From Phoebastria nigripes (Eukaryota; Chordata; Aves; Procellariiformes; Diomedeidae), in assembly GCA_035582835.1 (NCBI GenBank), contig JAYKAV010000422.1, positions 1,763,754 through 1,827,753 on the forward strand: a stretch of 64,000 bases of DNA. Direction: 5' to 3'. Below, one piece after another: positions 40,371 through 51,486 of the stretch (position 1 is its first letter; each line of letters begins with the position of its first letter). The notes beneath the pieces are model-generated. The model ran no database searches. It was not told the origin of the DNA and saw nothing but the letters and a program-made list of their open reading frames with translations. Both the position numbers and the translations under genes were made by a program.

Positions 40371-40753
40371 TTTTGTTCAGACAAACCCCACATTGCTTCT
40401 ACCTGCTCCTTTTGGAAGATTATTCCCACAGGTGAATGCCCTGTGTTAGCAGGAACAGCTTCCTGACATTAAAATGCACAGATTTAAATGGAAATGAAGC
40501 TCCAGAAATGAAACAAGCCATAAGCACTTGCTAATTGTGCTTGGTTGTGCAATAGTAAAAATGATTCTCTATCCTCGGGAGAGGAAATAACAATTGATCC
40601 ATTTTCTGGACAAGTGTCTGCAAGATCCATCCCAAAGCTTCCTACCATACAGAAGCAAACTGAAGGTTGTTTTCCTTTTACAAAGGCACTACAAGACTAT
40701 CACAGAAAGGCAAATGTATCTCAGGAGACACTCCTGATGGTGCTGGAGTGGTG
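40371..40753. other. non-coding spacer
   Basis: Spacer between the MIR relic and the long LTR. The last five bases (tggtg, 40749-40753) match the five bases after that LTR and are the likely target duplication. Confidence 0.5.
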
Positions 40754-42118
40754 TGTGGTGGTGCATTTCCCCGCTTCCCCTGGGCCACTCTACGATCTCA
40801 GGAACTCCTGTTAGGCCTTAGCCATTGTGTAACCAGTTGGGCAGTTGAGCGTCCCTTGACCGTACCAGGCACTCTTGCATGGCTAAGGTGGGGAGCAGCA
40901 CTGATCGTACGAGGGACATCAGCTACCTGATCAAGGTAGGGAACAAGAGTGGGGGATAATTCATCATCCCCAACAGCCCTGAAGCATTCCCCACCTGGAT
41001 CNTAGCTCAAGTGGAACGATACCATTGTTACCATGGAACAATACCATAATTACTATCCCAGATCACCCCGGANAGTGGCCAGGATGGAAATTTACTGATG
41101 ACTAAAGCCAATCATCTTGCAAACCTATAAACAGTGGTCCCAAGTGAGACCCTTTGAGCTCTCCCGGACCGCAGTGGGCTGCGCCCAGAATCTCCNTCTG
41201 AGTGGGATGCCTCTCAGAGTTCGCAAACTCTCGAGTTTGTGATATTTGGAGGACCGTCGGGGCCTGGGCTGAAACACTCCTTGGCCGAGACACTCCTCGA
41301 GGCTCAACCCTTCGCCCATTGAGAAATGCCAAGACATTTAGCGTGAGTATTTCACAACATTTGAGGGGAATTTTTAACAGGTACCTTTATCTAACTTTCG
41401 GCCTTTTTAAACTTACCTAGCTTTAGGCCTTTATAGATCTATTTAGCTTTGGGCCCTTATGTGTGATGTGTGTGTGTGTTTGTGTGTATTGATTTAGACA
41501 ATCAGTAATAAGCATAATCTGTAATCAAGTCGCTTTAGTAATTGTGGTAGATTTGATTAACTCACTTTGTAACTGCTAAATTAGTCAATGATTAAGTGCT
41601 GTTAAAATCTTNTGTTTTACCTTAAAACTGTGAATGAACTTTAGGTTGCTGCTAAACACCTATAATCCCTTAGGCATAAACCGTTGACCAGGTCTGAGAC
41701 TAGGGGTAGATCCAGCCACACCTAGGCTCCTCTCTGAGTAGGAGTTTAGAGAGCAAGGGGGTCTACTCTGAACCTCGTGACTCAACGGGAGGGTCTCCTT
41801 ATCCCTTTTTGTATTAGACACAAACCGTTGTCCAAGTCTGAGACTAAGATTGGATCCAGCCAGGTCTTCTCTGAACCTCGCGACTCAACGGGCGGGTCTT
41901 CCTTACCCTTTTTGTCCTCAATCTCTGTATAAATCACCCCGACTCAATTCTGACATGATTTTCCCTGTGTATGCTTAATCCATGTAATAAGTAACAGAGT
42001 GAACCTTGCCATTGAATTCTGTTAAGTCGCGCTTTTATAAATTTCTATTAAAATCACTTTTTGCTGACACCTTTGCCGGTGATTCTTTAAGTGGCCTCAA
42101 AACCACTCATTCGCGACA
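40754..42118 (+). mobile_element. long, probably solo endogenous retrovirus LTR
   Basis: The 3' end is clear. It has a TATA box (41928-41933), an ATTAAA poly(A) signal (42047-42052) about 115 bases further on, and a terminus cgcgaca at 42118. The 5' end is inferred: tgtggtgg at 40754 gives the terminal TG...CA pair, and five bases on each side agree (tggtg at 40749-40753 and 42119-42123). These are simple GT-rich bases, so the match could be chance. Length would be 1365 bp. A second CCAAT/TATA pair (about 41107 and 41126-41131), an internal duplication (41673-41913) and a GT-rich run (41463-41490) lie inside. No gag- or pol-like frame follows. The class is not certain. Confidence 0.7.
41673..41913 (+). 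repeat. imperfect direct duplication inside the long LTR
   Basis: Two related blocks start at about 41673 (cataaaccgttgaccaggtc) and about 41819 (cacaaaccgttgtccaagtc). Both end in a 'tgactcaacggg' or 'cgactcaacggg' motif, a 'gggtct' stretch and 'ccctttttgt'. The first block carries about 50 extra bases. Such repeats in U3 often act as enhancers; that role is inference here. Confidence 0.8.
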
Positions 42119-44295
42119 TGGTGGAAGGGGACAAAGCAAATGAGCAATGCTTGGTGACTCTAACACCAACAGCCTTCATGAAATAATCTATAAATAGCTT
42201 CAGCAGCAGTTGTACCCTGACCTCAAAGTGAATAACTGAAGAATTCATCCATAAATATCTCCTTTTCTTCAAACTACCTTCAGCCAAGACTAAGAAAATA
42301 GAGAAACGGCACTGCTTGCCCTGGCGCTCAGTGAGTCCACACTACTTTGGTCCAGGCAGGTGAAAGCCCACCAGGAACCCCTCAGTATCCATCTGGTGAG
42401 GGGAGTATGGCAGAGAAGCGGTTTAATGGAGGGCTGATGACGGAGCACCCAGGAGGAGAGAACCACGTGCTCAGATCTTAGGCCTTCCTCCCTTTCCCCA
42501 TAAGGAGAGAAGAAGGAGATATTTGCCAGCATGCACGTAAATGCTGCATTTTCAGAGGTCGCAGGTGAGCAGATTCATAAGGGAATGTACCCAAGGGCCA
42601 GGCCAGAGTTTGCACCCCGATTACTTCAGTCTGCTCCTCCACTAGGTTTGCACACACGCAGCTCTATGCTTGCAGCACATTTCTCTTCCCTGCTCACACT
42701 GTTTCTCCCATGATGTTCCAGCATTAGTCAGAATAATCTTGACTCCATGGTGCTCCAGGTGTAACTAGCCAAGTGTGCATGCAATGAGAACATTTTACCT
42801 ACCCAAGATAGAAACAGAATTTTTTTAGGTAGCCGGTCATTGATTTCTGGGTCTAGGAAGGGAAAGAAGANACATGAATCACTTTGAAATGAAGTTTTCT
42901 CAATTCTAGGACAACAAACACTGAAGAATTAAAAATGGCTTGCAAACTAACGAAACTGAGCAAGAAGTGGTGAGCCTGAGACACAGGAGCTGAGATGATA
43001 TAAGGAAAACCTCAAAGATGAGTCACATCTGATGAAACAAGGAGGTTTCCAGTTTGGAACAGAGAGAGATGGAGGAGGCCCTGCAAGTGCAAGTGTAAGG
43101 GGAGCAGTGCAGTTCTCTTTTACCAGTTTCACCATGGCTGTCTTCTGAGCGGGAGAGCTTGGGCAGTTGTCGACCTTCTCTCCTTGTCGGCTGTGGAGCA
43201 AAAAGAAACACCAACAGAGATTGCAGCTGACTTGGCTCATTGCAAGCAGTGCTCATTAATAAAGACAATAAAGCTACGAGCTGCAACCTAACAGATGCCT
43301 GGGTTGTGGAGAAGAGTTTCTTACTGCTTTTCATTACAAAGGCAATTGCATTAAAAAGTATTGCACAGCAACACCATAAAGGGTAAAGACTAGATTGATG
43401 GCAAAGCCAAGCAGTCCCTTTGAGAACTTTGTAAGAAAAATTTAATTTCTCCCTCCCTCCCATTTCTCCCCATCTTAAATTTCACATTTCTAGATTGAGC
43501 ATGTTTTGGTTTCTTCTTTCTAAAAGTACGTGTTGCTATGTTTCATTTTGGACCTCTATTTACTTTGCTTTGACTAGGCATGAGCAAGGACCTCAAGAGC
43601 ACGGTGTCCGGGGACAGTCAGCTTCCAAAAAGCACCTGTCTCCAGCAGCCACCTAGGCAATGGAGAACCAATAAGGATTCCCAGGGTGGAGTCGGCCTTC
43701 AGGAGCAACAGCAGGGACAAGGAGAGGTACACACTGAATTTCCAGGCTAAGCACTGATATCACTTGACTGTGCTAACAGGCTGAAATCAGGATTTTGTTT
43801 CTTGTCAGCTTTTATTGCCAGGCTGCTCAGACTTCCCCCTCCACCAAAGCACATGACTTTTATCTTGTGTATTCTTTTTCATCTTCCCCTCTCTTTTACC
43901 TGCTTCCTGCTCCCAAGGCTTCTATCTGATTTTGCAATTGCTTTGAGATTTTTCTGTAAACAGAAAGAAAAATAATGATTTCCATCTACTTAGTTGTGCT
44001 CACGATCATTTCAGGGCTGCTATGCTATACATCCCCCCTGCTGCATGTTATACAACCATTTACAGAGAGCCTCAAACTTCTTCTGGTGGGATATTGTACC
44101 TTCTCATGTGTTTGTAAGCACCTAGATTAGGAACCCCTTTTACTTGGTGCACCTTCATAGGAATTACTACATAGAACAACTGAATTCATGGTTTCATCCA
44201 GTGTTGGATAACAGACAAAACTAGGCAATCCTGAAGCAGCCACACAGTGGTAAGAGATCATACCAACAGCACAGAGCTAACGCTATTTAGATTAT
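42119..44295. other. non-coding stretch with two weak exon candidates
   Basis: Two splice-flanked open segments are noted but not called. One is on the minus strand at 43133-43190 and one on the plus strand at 43578-43726; both are described in the findings. Otherwise nothing recognisable. Confidence 0.4.
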
Positions 44296-44301
44296 TTTAT
44301 T
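44296..44301 (-). promoter_or_regulatory. possible poly(A) signal (AATAAA)
   Basis: AATAAA on the minus strand lies about 700 bases downstream of the possible stop codon of the minus-strand gene. It would suit a 3' UTR end, but such hexamers are common by chance. Confidence 0.3.
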
Positions 44302-44997
44302 GCAGGAAAACATTAGTATTGCTGGGTTTCTCCCATCAAACATGGTAGCAAGGTAGGAAGAAGGGTCTGGTATTGTCTTCTACGATGTCCTTCAACTTTG
44401 CCTGATGAAGTAATTAAAAAAGCAGTAATTAAAATAGAGGATCTGTAGTGCCCCTCAGGTGTGGGGATAGCCCTACTATTGGAAACAACAGATTTCCTCA
44501 AAAATTCTTGTTATTTTAAACTTTATATTATATTTCAGCCTCTGTTGTTACAGTTCATGCAGTGCATACATAATGTCATTACACGGCTCTTCTCTCCAGA
44601 ACACAGAGAGCACAAAACTGAATCTCAAATCACTTCACAGAACTGAAAGAGGAGTTTTTAAACAGGGCTCATACTTACTGTGGGCACTTCTTAATTAGTG
44701 CTTAATTTGGGAGTGATTGCTAGAAGGAATACTTAACCCCTCCTGTTTACTGAAGTTCCAGGATTTCTGCATTGCAGAGCAGTTGAGAAAGGGAAGAGTG
44801 AGAGTGAGAAGTCCAGTGCTTAGACCCACATGGGCTGGGCTCTGTACTTAGCTGTGGTGTTTTGAAATTCAGAGATTGTATATAACCTTGTTACTTAAAG
44901 GAAACTACAGTCCAGTAGTGAGGTGAGGAGGGGCATGGTTTTAATGGCATTTGAACTCTGACCAAGAAAAGAGAGCACTTGCTCTCAAAATAACTGT

Positions 44998-45058
44998 CTA
45001 GCTGCAGGCTTTGCTGCTGCTGCTGCTGCTGTTCAAGCTGCTGCTTTTGCTTGTTATT
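44998..45058 (-). CDS. possible terminal coding exon of the minus-strand gene
   Basis: Acceptor 'attactttgcag' precedes the segment. The upstream exon (45411-45472) ends with two spare bases. Joined in frame, this exon reads through a GCT/AGC repeat as a serine-rich tail and meets TAG at 44998-45000. In another frame the same DNA would give a glutamine run followed by more open sequence, which looks more protein-like but does not fit the upstream phase. An alternative next exon is at 43133-43190. Confidence 0.35.
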
Positions 45059-45410
45059 CTGCAAAGTAATAATATGAACCTGGTGCAGACTATTAAGAAA
45101 GAAAATTGAAATTAATATCTAGGATATGCCCCACAACTTTGGTCTTCTGAGGAAAAGATAAGCTATTCCTGGAACCTGCTAAGAGTGAGATGAGACTTTC
45201 CAAATCTAAATTTCGTTTGCATTTCTGTGGTTGGGTGATTACATGACAGAAAAAGAAGCTGTTCTACATAAATATGAGGTGCTTTTTTGGTGCCACATAA
45301 ACTGTGTTAACTTACGATCAATAGTACATGCTTCAGGTATGGCTGATGTGGAAATATTCTGGACACTATAAAATAAGAAACCCAGAAAAGAGGGCATTGC
45401 TAATACTTAC

Positions 45411-45472
45411 AACCCAATCAGTTCAGGGTGCTTGAGCTGCTCTTCTAAGTGGCTTATTTTTATCTGCATGTC
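45411..45472 (-). CDS. coding exon, coiled-coil segment
   Basis: 62 bp between acceptor 'cttttgaacttttaag' and a strong donor 'gtaagt'. Only one frame is open; it reads DMQIKISHLEEQLKHPELIG and then two spare bases. Leu and Ile spaced at heptad-like intervals among charged residues suggest a coiled coil. It joins the upstream exon in phase 0. Confidence 0.7.
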
Positions 45473-45969
45473 CTTAAAAGTTCAAAAGAAAAGCAAACAA
45501 TCTTAATATTAGTCCATCATTCTGGTGTGCAATAAAAGTCAAGTCAGAGCTTATTAGCATGAGAACAGCACCAGTGCTGCCCTTGCAGATATTACATTCT
45601 GCTCTCCCAAATTGGCTCTGATAGAAATCTACAGGAATCTGCCCTCCTGGTGTTAGTTTTATATTGCAGAAACTTTCTGGATGACTTATGTTCCCGATAA
45701 TACAAGGTTACTAATTTCAACGGCGTACTTGCTGATTTGCAGACTATGGTCTGCAAAACTTCTAACCCAAAACTTCTCGGTGTTGCATTATTTTTGTATT
45801 CCTGAGACTACTGGCAGACCTACTCCGCAAACTCTTACCTGTATTATATTTTACTCTATCACTTCGCTGTTTGACACCCTTGTAATTACCTTTGTGAAAC
45901 CTATTATAGAATGGTGCTGGTCTAAACAAAGACAAAGCATGTACTGTGATATGCAATAGGATGTTGTAC
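45473..45969. other. intron of the minus-strand gene
   Basis: No repeat or gene is seen. A plus-strand frame at 45681-45959 is open by chance. Confidence 0.5.
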
Positions 45970-46029
45970 CTCTAAGATTTTGTCCTGTTGTATGACTAAT
46001 CCTCTTTCTTTCGATATTTCACTTTTTTC
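45970..46029 (-). CDS. coding exon, coiled-coil segment
   Basis: 60 bp, phase 0 at both ends, acceptor 'ctgttgatttttag', donor 'gtacaa' after GAG. It reads EKSEISKERGLVIQQDKILE; both other frames contain stops. The charge pattern continues the coiled coil of the neighbouring exons. Confidence 0.68.
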
Positions 46030-46719
46030 CTAAAAATCAACAGAATCAAATATAACTTGTTAGGGGAAAAGTATTAATATTAAAACAGTAGTATTGGTTA
46101 AACTTTCAATGTAAAGAGACTAGTAAAAAGCTACAAACCATCACTTTCTATCCATCAAACATTTATCAGAAGTGAGGATTATGTGACCACACTGTGTGTT
46201 TGACAGTCTTTCTAGCCCCAGAAATTGTGGCTGATATCAGCAGTGAAGGGAAATCTTACAGAAATGAAATTCCTATCTGTTTGGTAAAAATAGTCAGTGG
46301 GATAGAAGACAGAAGCTGAAGCTGGTGTCCACGCTGAGATAAATGCTTTGAGGGTGGTTATAACTATTTTATCAGACCCACAGGATCTGCATAAGCAAGC
46401 TGCTTGTGACCACTGGGATGGCTTTTTTTCATTATCAACAGAAACTAACGCCTGCAGCGACTGGTCTGACAGGCAGCTCACCGGGGATCGGTGATGCCAC
46501 AGAGTCACCCGCAGCCCCGCTTAGCCACGGCTGTGTGAGCTAATGCAGAGAGGATGATGGGGGGGACACTGCACGTGCAGTCNTGGACTCGGGCAAGACG
46601 CCATACATCGGCCAAGTGTCCTGGCTCCTCCACCACCCCAAACACACAGCTGGGGGGCTCAGTAGCTTGTGGGATGCAGAACACCCTGAGCAGGAAAGCA
46701 TCCTCAGGAGTTGGGCAGT
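46030..46719. other. intron of the minus-strand gene
   Basis: Intronic sequence. The part from about 46560 may be a more decayed 5' portion of the CR1 that starts clearly near 46720. Confidence 0.45.
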
Positions 46720-47100
46720 GCGGGAAAGGCCCAGGAGTGGTGGGACAGGAGCTGAGCATGAGCCCCCAGCATGCCCTGGCAGCGATGGAGACCAGCAGCA
46801 TCCCACCACTGTGGGCAGGAGCATGGCCCGTAGGTTGAGGGAAGGGGTTATCTCCCTCTACTCGGCACTCATTAGACCATGTGTGGATACCGTGTCCCCC
46901 CAGTACCTGATGGATATCAATGAACTGCAGCGAGTTCAGGGGAGGTCCCCAGGGTGGCTGTGCGGGCTCTGTCCCTGGAGGTTTTGCAGCCCGGCTGGAT
47001 ACAGCCCTGAGCACCCTGCTCTGAGCTTTGAGCAGGAGGTCAGACCAGAGCTCCCCCTGCCACGGTCCCTTCCCACTTGAATTATTCTGTGATCCCATGA
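46720..47100 (+). mobile_element. CR1 LINE fragment with a large internal deletion
   Basis: 'gctgagcatgagcccccagcatgccctggcagc' is preceded by 'gggaaaggcccaggagtggt', and 'atctccctctactcggcactcattagacc' follows. These match the CR1 ORF2 region that encodes KDLGVLV and LYSALVRPH. The sequence then jumps to the 3' UTR near 46970 ('ggttttgcagcccggctggata'), so roughly 300 bases of the C-terminal coding region are missing. The tail has decayed to 'attattctgtgat'. It lies in an intron, antisense to the minus-strand gene. Confidence 0.85.
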
Positions 47101-48052
47101 CTCTGCTGACTCATAAATCAAGTCGGCTTGGTTTATGGAGGCCTCTCCTCAATAAAAGTGTTGCTTTTCTGTAGCTTAGCATGAAATCACAGACATACGC
47201 ACCATTTCAAAACTTTGCTGGAGACCTTGTTATAACAAGTGCTTGCATTTAATTATTTTGTGGGAAAAAAATAATCATCTCCTTTATTCATGCTGAACAA
47301 AACGAAACTATCATCCAGTCAAGGGGGGGAGGAAGGAAAAGGAATTTGTAAGTCAAAACAGTCTATTTTGTTTAGCACTGTGCTTTTTCAAAAACTTATG
47401 ATGATTGATGGAATGTGGAAGATTTTATTTCCAAAAGGCTTATTTAAATCCCAGCTGTGTGTTTAGAAACCGGAGGCCCCTTCCACTGGAGGGACAAACT
47501 AAGGCGTCAGCTACCCACATGCTTGTATTTGCTCCTGTGGTAAAACAGGAGAAGAAAGCCTGTTGGCACGAGGTCATTGTTATCCCCACAAAATAGGAGA
47601 TTAGGAAAATGTACAGTTGAAAATTGGTCAGTAACCAGCTGATATTTGTGAAAGAAAGGTGGACTACATACATCTCTTCATGAATAAATGAACGCCTCAG
47701 GAGTTAAACAATTTGTGATCCACTTTGGGCAGCATCAGAAGAGACCACAAAGACTCAGTAAGCCACAAACTCGCAGTTGCTCTGACTCATCTGAAAGCCT
47801 GCTCTCAGGCCATCCCTGCGCTCAGAGGCAGCAATGATGAGGGAGTTTTGTCATGCCAATGACAGCCAGCAAAATCTTTGGTGGGCTCGCATCTGGGCAG
47901 AGTTAGACATCACAGAGCTACCTTGACATGGTCTTCATTGCTCCCGGGCAAGTCCAAGCTTACAATCTATTTTTAATAAACGTATGGTTGACTCTGACAC
48001 TCTTTCTTCACATCTAATGCCTATTTCTTTCTTCACAAGAGCATTTTGATAC
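47101..48052. other. intron of the minus-strand gene
   Basis: No recognisable element. Confidence 0.45.
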
Positions 48053-48100
48053 CTTTATAAGAAGTTCCTTTTCCTTTTCTTCCAACCTTCTTGCCAGCTC
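48053..48100 (-). CDS. coding exon, coiled-coil segment
   Basis: 48 bp, phase 0 at both ends. Acceptor 'agatatgtttgcag', donor 'gtatca' after AAG. It reads ELARRLEEKEKELLIK, a textbook charged coiled-coil stretch. One other frame has a stop. It continues directly into the exon at 45970-46029. Confidence 0.7.
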
Positions 48101-48848
48101 CTGCAAACATATCTGTCACAGCAAAAGGGTTAGCAGTGGATGAGGGTGGGCAGAGTGAGGCACAGGGAGAAGTCACGGGGTTGGCGAGATGGGAGACCAA
48201 ACACGAGTCTTGCTGTAATCTTTGCATGTCTCAATACCTATCCATAGGCATTCTTAATGCTAACTATGCCATTTGGTTTTAGTCCTATCAGAAAATAATG
48301 AATCAAATCCTTCCTGTGCCAGTTAATTGCATTTTTTTTACAAGCAAGACGATGGAGGAAGTGTGTGCGCACGTGTGTGCGTTCATGTGTTCAGCCTACA
48401 ACCCATTCCTTACTGCAGTTATATGTAGGAATCGGTGAAAGAGCCAGCTGAACAGAAGAAAAAAGTCCTCTTGCTTGTTTTTGCCAATAGCAGCAACTCT
48501 GGTCTCAAGTGTTCTTGTGCATGTGTCTAAACTGTAAAGCCTTTAGATGAGGAACTGGATTTTTCCTTACGCATGTAAAATACCTGGTATACCAAACAGT
48601 ATCCCTGGTTAAGGACCCTGTATACCACAGGTTAGTTCTGGCTTTATCACCAGCCAGTGAGTCTTTTACCTGCATTCTTCCCCAGAAAAGATGCTCTTGC
48701 TCAAGTTAACCATCCCTCGGGAAATAGGGGTGTCTGGACACTTCTGTGCATCAAGTCAAAATGTGTAAAGTGTGTGTACTACAGATTTTATCAAATCATT
48801 AATAGCAGCATATGTTATTATTTGACCACTTGCCTTCGCATCACTCAC
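48101..48848. other. intron of the minus-strand gene
   Basis: Contains a short GT/GC-rich alternating run near 48360-48395. Nothing else recognised. Confidence 0.45.
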
Positions 48849-48908
48849 GTCCTCTAAACATGGAACATGTTGATGCTTAAGAAGTTTATATTCATGGAAT
48901 GCAGAAAT
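48849..48908 (-). CDS. coding exon of the minus-strand gene
   Basis: 60 bp, phase 0 at both ends. The acceptor 'gattttaattttcag' is excellent and the donor is 'gtgagt' after GAC. It reads ISAFHEYKLLKHQHVPCLED; both other frames carry stops. It joins upstream to 49643-49748 and downstream to 48053-48100 in phase. Confidence 0.65.
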
Positions 48909-49642
48909 CTGAAAATTAAAATCAAAGATATGTCATGAAGAAGCAACAATGCAGTGGGAAGCAAGGGTTTTTTTCAGCATTCTCTTTATACAAGAGTTCT
49001 TGATTCTTCAGACCTGTGCGTTTCTGTTCAAGATGACAGAAAGTTTCCCTGTGAGGCCTAGTTATGAAATAGACTGGCTCAAAAATGTAAAAATTTCTAA
49101 AGATGTGTCTTTGCAAGAACAGACATTTTAGTTATGCTTCCCATCAAGGACATAACTTAATTTTCAAAACACGCCTGAAATATTAAGATAACAATAGGTG
49201 TCACTTAAGAACACTGGAAAGATGAAGGCTGTTTTCAAGGTAAGTCCTCAAGTACCTTAAAATGTATTTTGGCCATATTTTCCGGTTGTCTTTAATTGTC
49301 AGGAAGTTCACAGTATTTGGAAAGTACATAAATAAAACCTGTTTTTTTCCTCCTTTGCAATTAGCTAAAGTAAAGTAGACCTCTCAAGTTTTCTTTTACC
49401 ATGATGCTGTCAGTAAATATTTTAGTGTGTGATTGTATGCATTCTCCCGCCCCATCTCTGCCCAAAAGCACATGAAACAGAGGGTGAAAGCCATTTGGAA
49501 TCAGCCAGAAAGATTCTGCTGACTGCAGTGAGACGAAAGGAGTACAAGCAACTTGCTCACAGTCTCACCACGAATCAGCTGCAGTTACTACAAGATGGTT
49601 GCAGGTCCTTGACTCCAGACCCATTAGCAGCCCCTGTCCTAC
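48909..49642. other. intron of the minus-strand gene
   Basis: At 49535-49625 the plus strand may carry a very decayed MIR ('caacttgctcacagtctcac' and 'gcaggtccttgactccagac'), which I rate weak. A minus frame near 48955-49033 follows an acceptor-like 'gtcatcttgaacag', but no donor was found. Confidence 0.35.
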
Positions 49643-49748
49643 CTCTTCCATCTGCCACTCCAGTTCTTTCTTGACCATTGCAGAAGTGAAGCCTGCGACA
49701 TCTTTCTGTCTCATCTCGGTCCTTGGAGGCACAGGTGNTGTCTGAAAA
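49643..49748 (-). CDS. coding exon of the minus-strand gene
   Basis: 106 bp with acceptor 'cactgtaattctgtag' and donor 'gtagga' after GAG. One base completes a codon from the upstream exon and 35 codons follow. It includes PVPPRTEMRQKDVAGF and MVKKELEWQMEE; the latter begins the charged C-terminal region. One N at 49738 leaves a residue unknown. A second acceptor 7 bases inside (upper end 49741) would break the phase with the upstream exon, so I preferred the outer one. Confidence 0.65.
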
Positions 49749-50335
49749 CTACAGAATTACAGTGTCAGGTGAAGGATCACAGCCTGGGCCACCGTTCTGG
49801 TTACATGAAAACAGGCAAGGCAGGAGCAGGAGCATTAAAACCTAAATTCAAACTTCACCTTACCTTTTGCATTTCTTTCCTCCTCCCATGTATGTTTTTT
49901 CTTGTTACATGAGATGATTATAAAATAACTAAATCAAGCCTTTTTATGTAACACCAACTTAATCCCATTTTCGACCAATGAAAGGTTTTGACGAACTCCC
50001 CAAAATATTTTATTGAATTCATATTTTTCTGCAGTTTTTCATTGTCTGATTTGGCCAAGAAGTAGGTGCACCAAAATATATAGGGAACAACCTTATCTCA
50101 GATTTATTTTAGCCTAACAAGAAAAAGGAAGTTGACAAAATCTCAGAAAGAATCTCAGTGTTTTCCTGGTGAGTTTTGAGGGGGCTGGGAAATGCCTGTA
50201 CTTCTGCTCAGGCCTACATGACACCAGAAAATGTCCACCTCGTAACCTCATTACACTAAATACTCGAGAAGTTGTTTGCTTTCTACTTGTTCTAGAAGAC
50301 ACAATAACGAGGGAATCTGCTCAGACTGTACTCAC
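49749..50335. other. intron of the minus-strand gene
   Basis: No recognisable element. Confidence 0.45.
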
Positions 50336-50421
50336 CTCTTGAAATATCTGTTTTCACTGAGGGGCTGCTTGTTTTCATCAAGAAGTTTGGAAACCATCTT
50401 GCTGAGGTCTGTCTTCGCACT
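50336..50421 (-). CDS. coding exon of the minus-strand gene
   Basis: 86 bp, acceptor 'gagcttatctacag', strong donor 'gtgagt'. Read in phase 0 it contains TDLSKMVSKLLDENK and QPLSENRYFK, and leaves two bases that the next exon completes as serine. It is separated from the upstream exon by an intron of only 176 bp. Confidence 0.65.
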
Positions 50422-50597
50422 CTGTAGATAAGCTCACATCTGAAAATGGTGTCTTCCTACAAAAACATTGCACAGAAAAATCTGTTGTTTCACGCTAAAC
50501 ACTGTGTCATGTCCCATCTCCTGCAGAGCTGGAATGAGATGCTCAGGTGGACTATATAATTTGCTCTCCCAAATTCTTCATGTCTGACAGACCTCAC

Positions 50598-50729
50598 AGT
50601 GGGTTGTCTCTTATATGTTTGTAATACCAGATTTTTCCAGATTTTGAGACAGGCTGGTAGAAAAACAATCCTCATACCAAGCTCTGACAGAGCAATACAA
50701 TTTATTTCATAGTAGCGACTGCCATAAAA
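50598..50729 (-). CDS. coding exon of the minus-strand gene
   Basis: 132 bp (44 codons), phase 0 at both ends, acceptor 'gtgtttgccttttgcag', donor 'gtgagg' after ACT. It includes YGSRYYEINCIALSELG and LKIWKNLVLQTYKRQPT. The other two frames contain stops. The frame stays open past the donor to about 50490, so the donor could differ, but this one gives the right phase for the next exon. Confidence 0.62.
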
Positions 50730-51481
50730 CTGCAAAAGGCAAACACAAAACTCCTTGGCTCTTTTTTTCTTTGAAGCCATGGTAAGTCTAATTTTAATTT
50801 TAGTACTGTAACTGCTGAATTTATCCCTATTTCCCTTTGTAGGCAGGGCATTTGGGCACAAATAGGCTTAAGGCCATCATACAGGATATAAGGGACTCAG
50901 CCAGAAAAAGCAGTCCCCATCCAGACTTTAGCTAGGAGGATCCCACAGGCACAGGACTATGTACCCGTGCCCCAAGGGATGCTGCAAGGGAGGGGGCTGC
51001 GGCAGCTCACTCAGCCCCTGCTCAGCAGAAGGAAGTACTGGGTGAGGCTGATTTTTTCCTTGATCCCAAACACAAAAAGCTCTGCTGAAATTCTGCACAG
51101 GCTTTCAAGGACAAAACAGTCTGCAGGAAAGGAGCTTTTGCAGGAGTTTCCCACGGATAGCTCTGCCACCCTATTTATACAGCAAAGGGATTGAGCTCTT
51201 CCTCTGGCATTCACGGCAAGGATGATGGATATAAACCGAGGGACAGATTTGGGACAGCTGGCCTTCTGAGTGCTGCAACTGCTTGGCTGCTGCCATGGAT
51301 GCAGCCTGCAGCCCCGCGAGGGTCTATGGGCAGGACTGGTGGCAGCGCAGCTGGGCATAGCACTAAAATCCCTGAGCTTTCTCCAAAGGAACAAGAGTAT
51401 CTATGGGGTGAGAGGCAAGAGGTGGGGATGTATGCAGGGTGCCAGAGGAAACGCAGACATCTCAGTCTGGTAGCATGAAAA
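50730..51481. other. intron of the minus-strand gene
   Basis: A coding-like stretch at about 51012-51110 on the minus strand (with ELFVFGIKEKISLTQYF) lacks a usable donor before an in-frame stop, so it is not called. Confidence 0.4.
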
Positions 51482-51486
51482 CTCTG

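Noticed and set aside
42119..42140. Primer-binding site after the long LTR, which would mean a full provirus
   Set aside because: The sequence starts tgg but then matches no primer site I know, and no gag-like frame follows; the same bases are better explained as target duplication and host DNA.
51012..51110. Coding-like minus segment (ELFVFGIKEKISLTQYF)
   Set aside because: An in-frame stop precedes the only good donor and no phase fits the neighbours.
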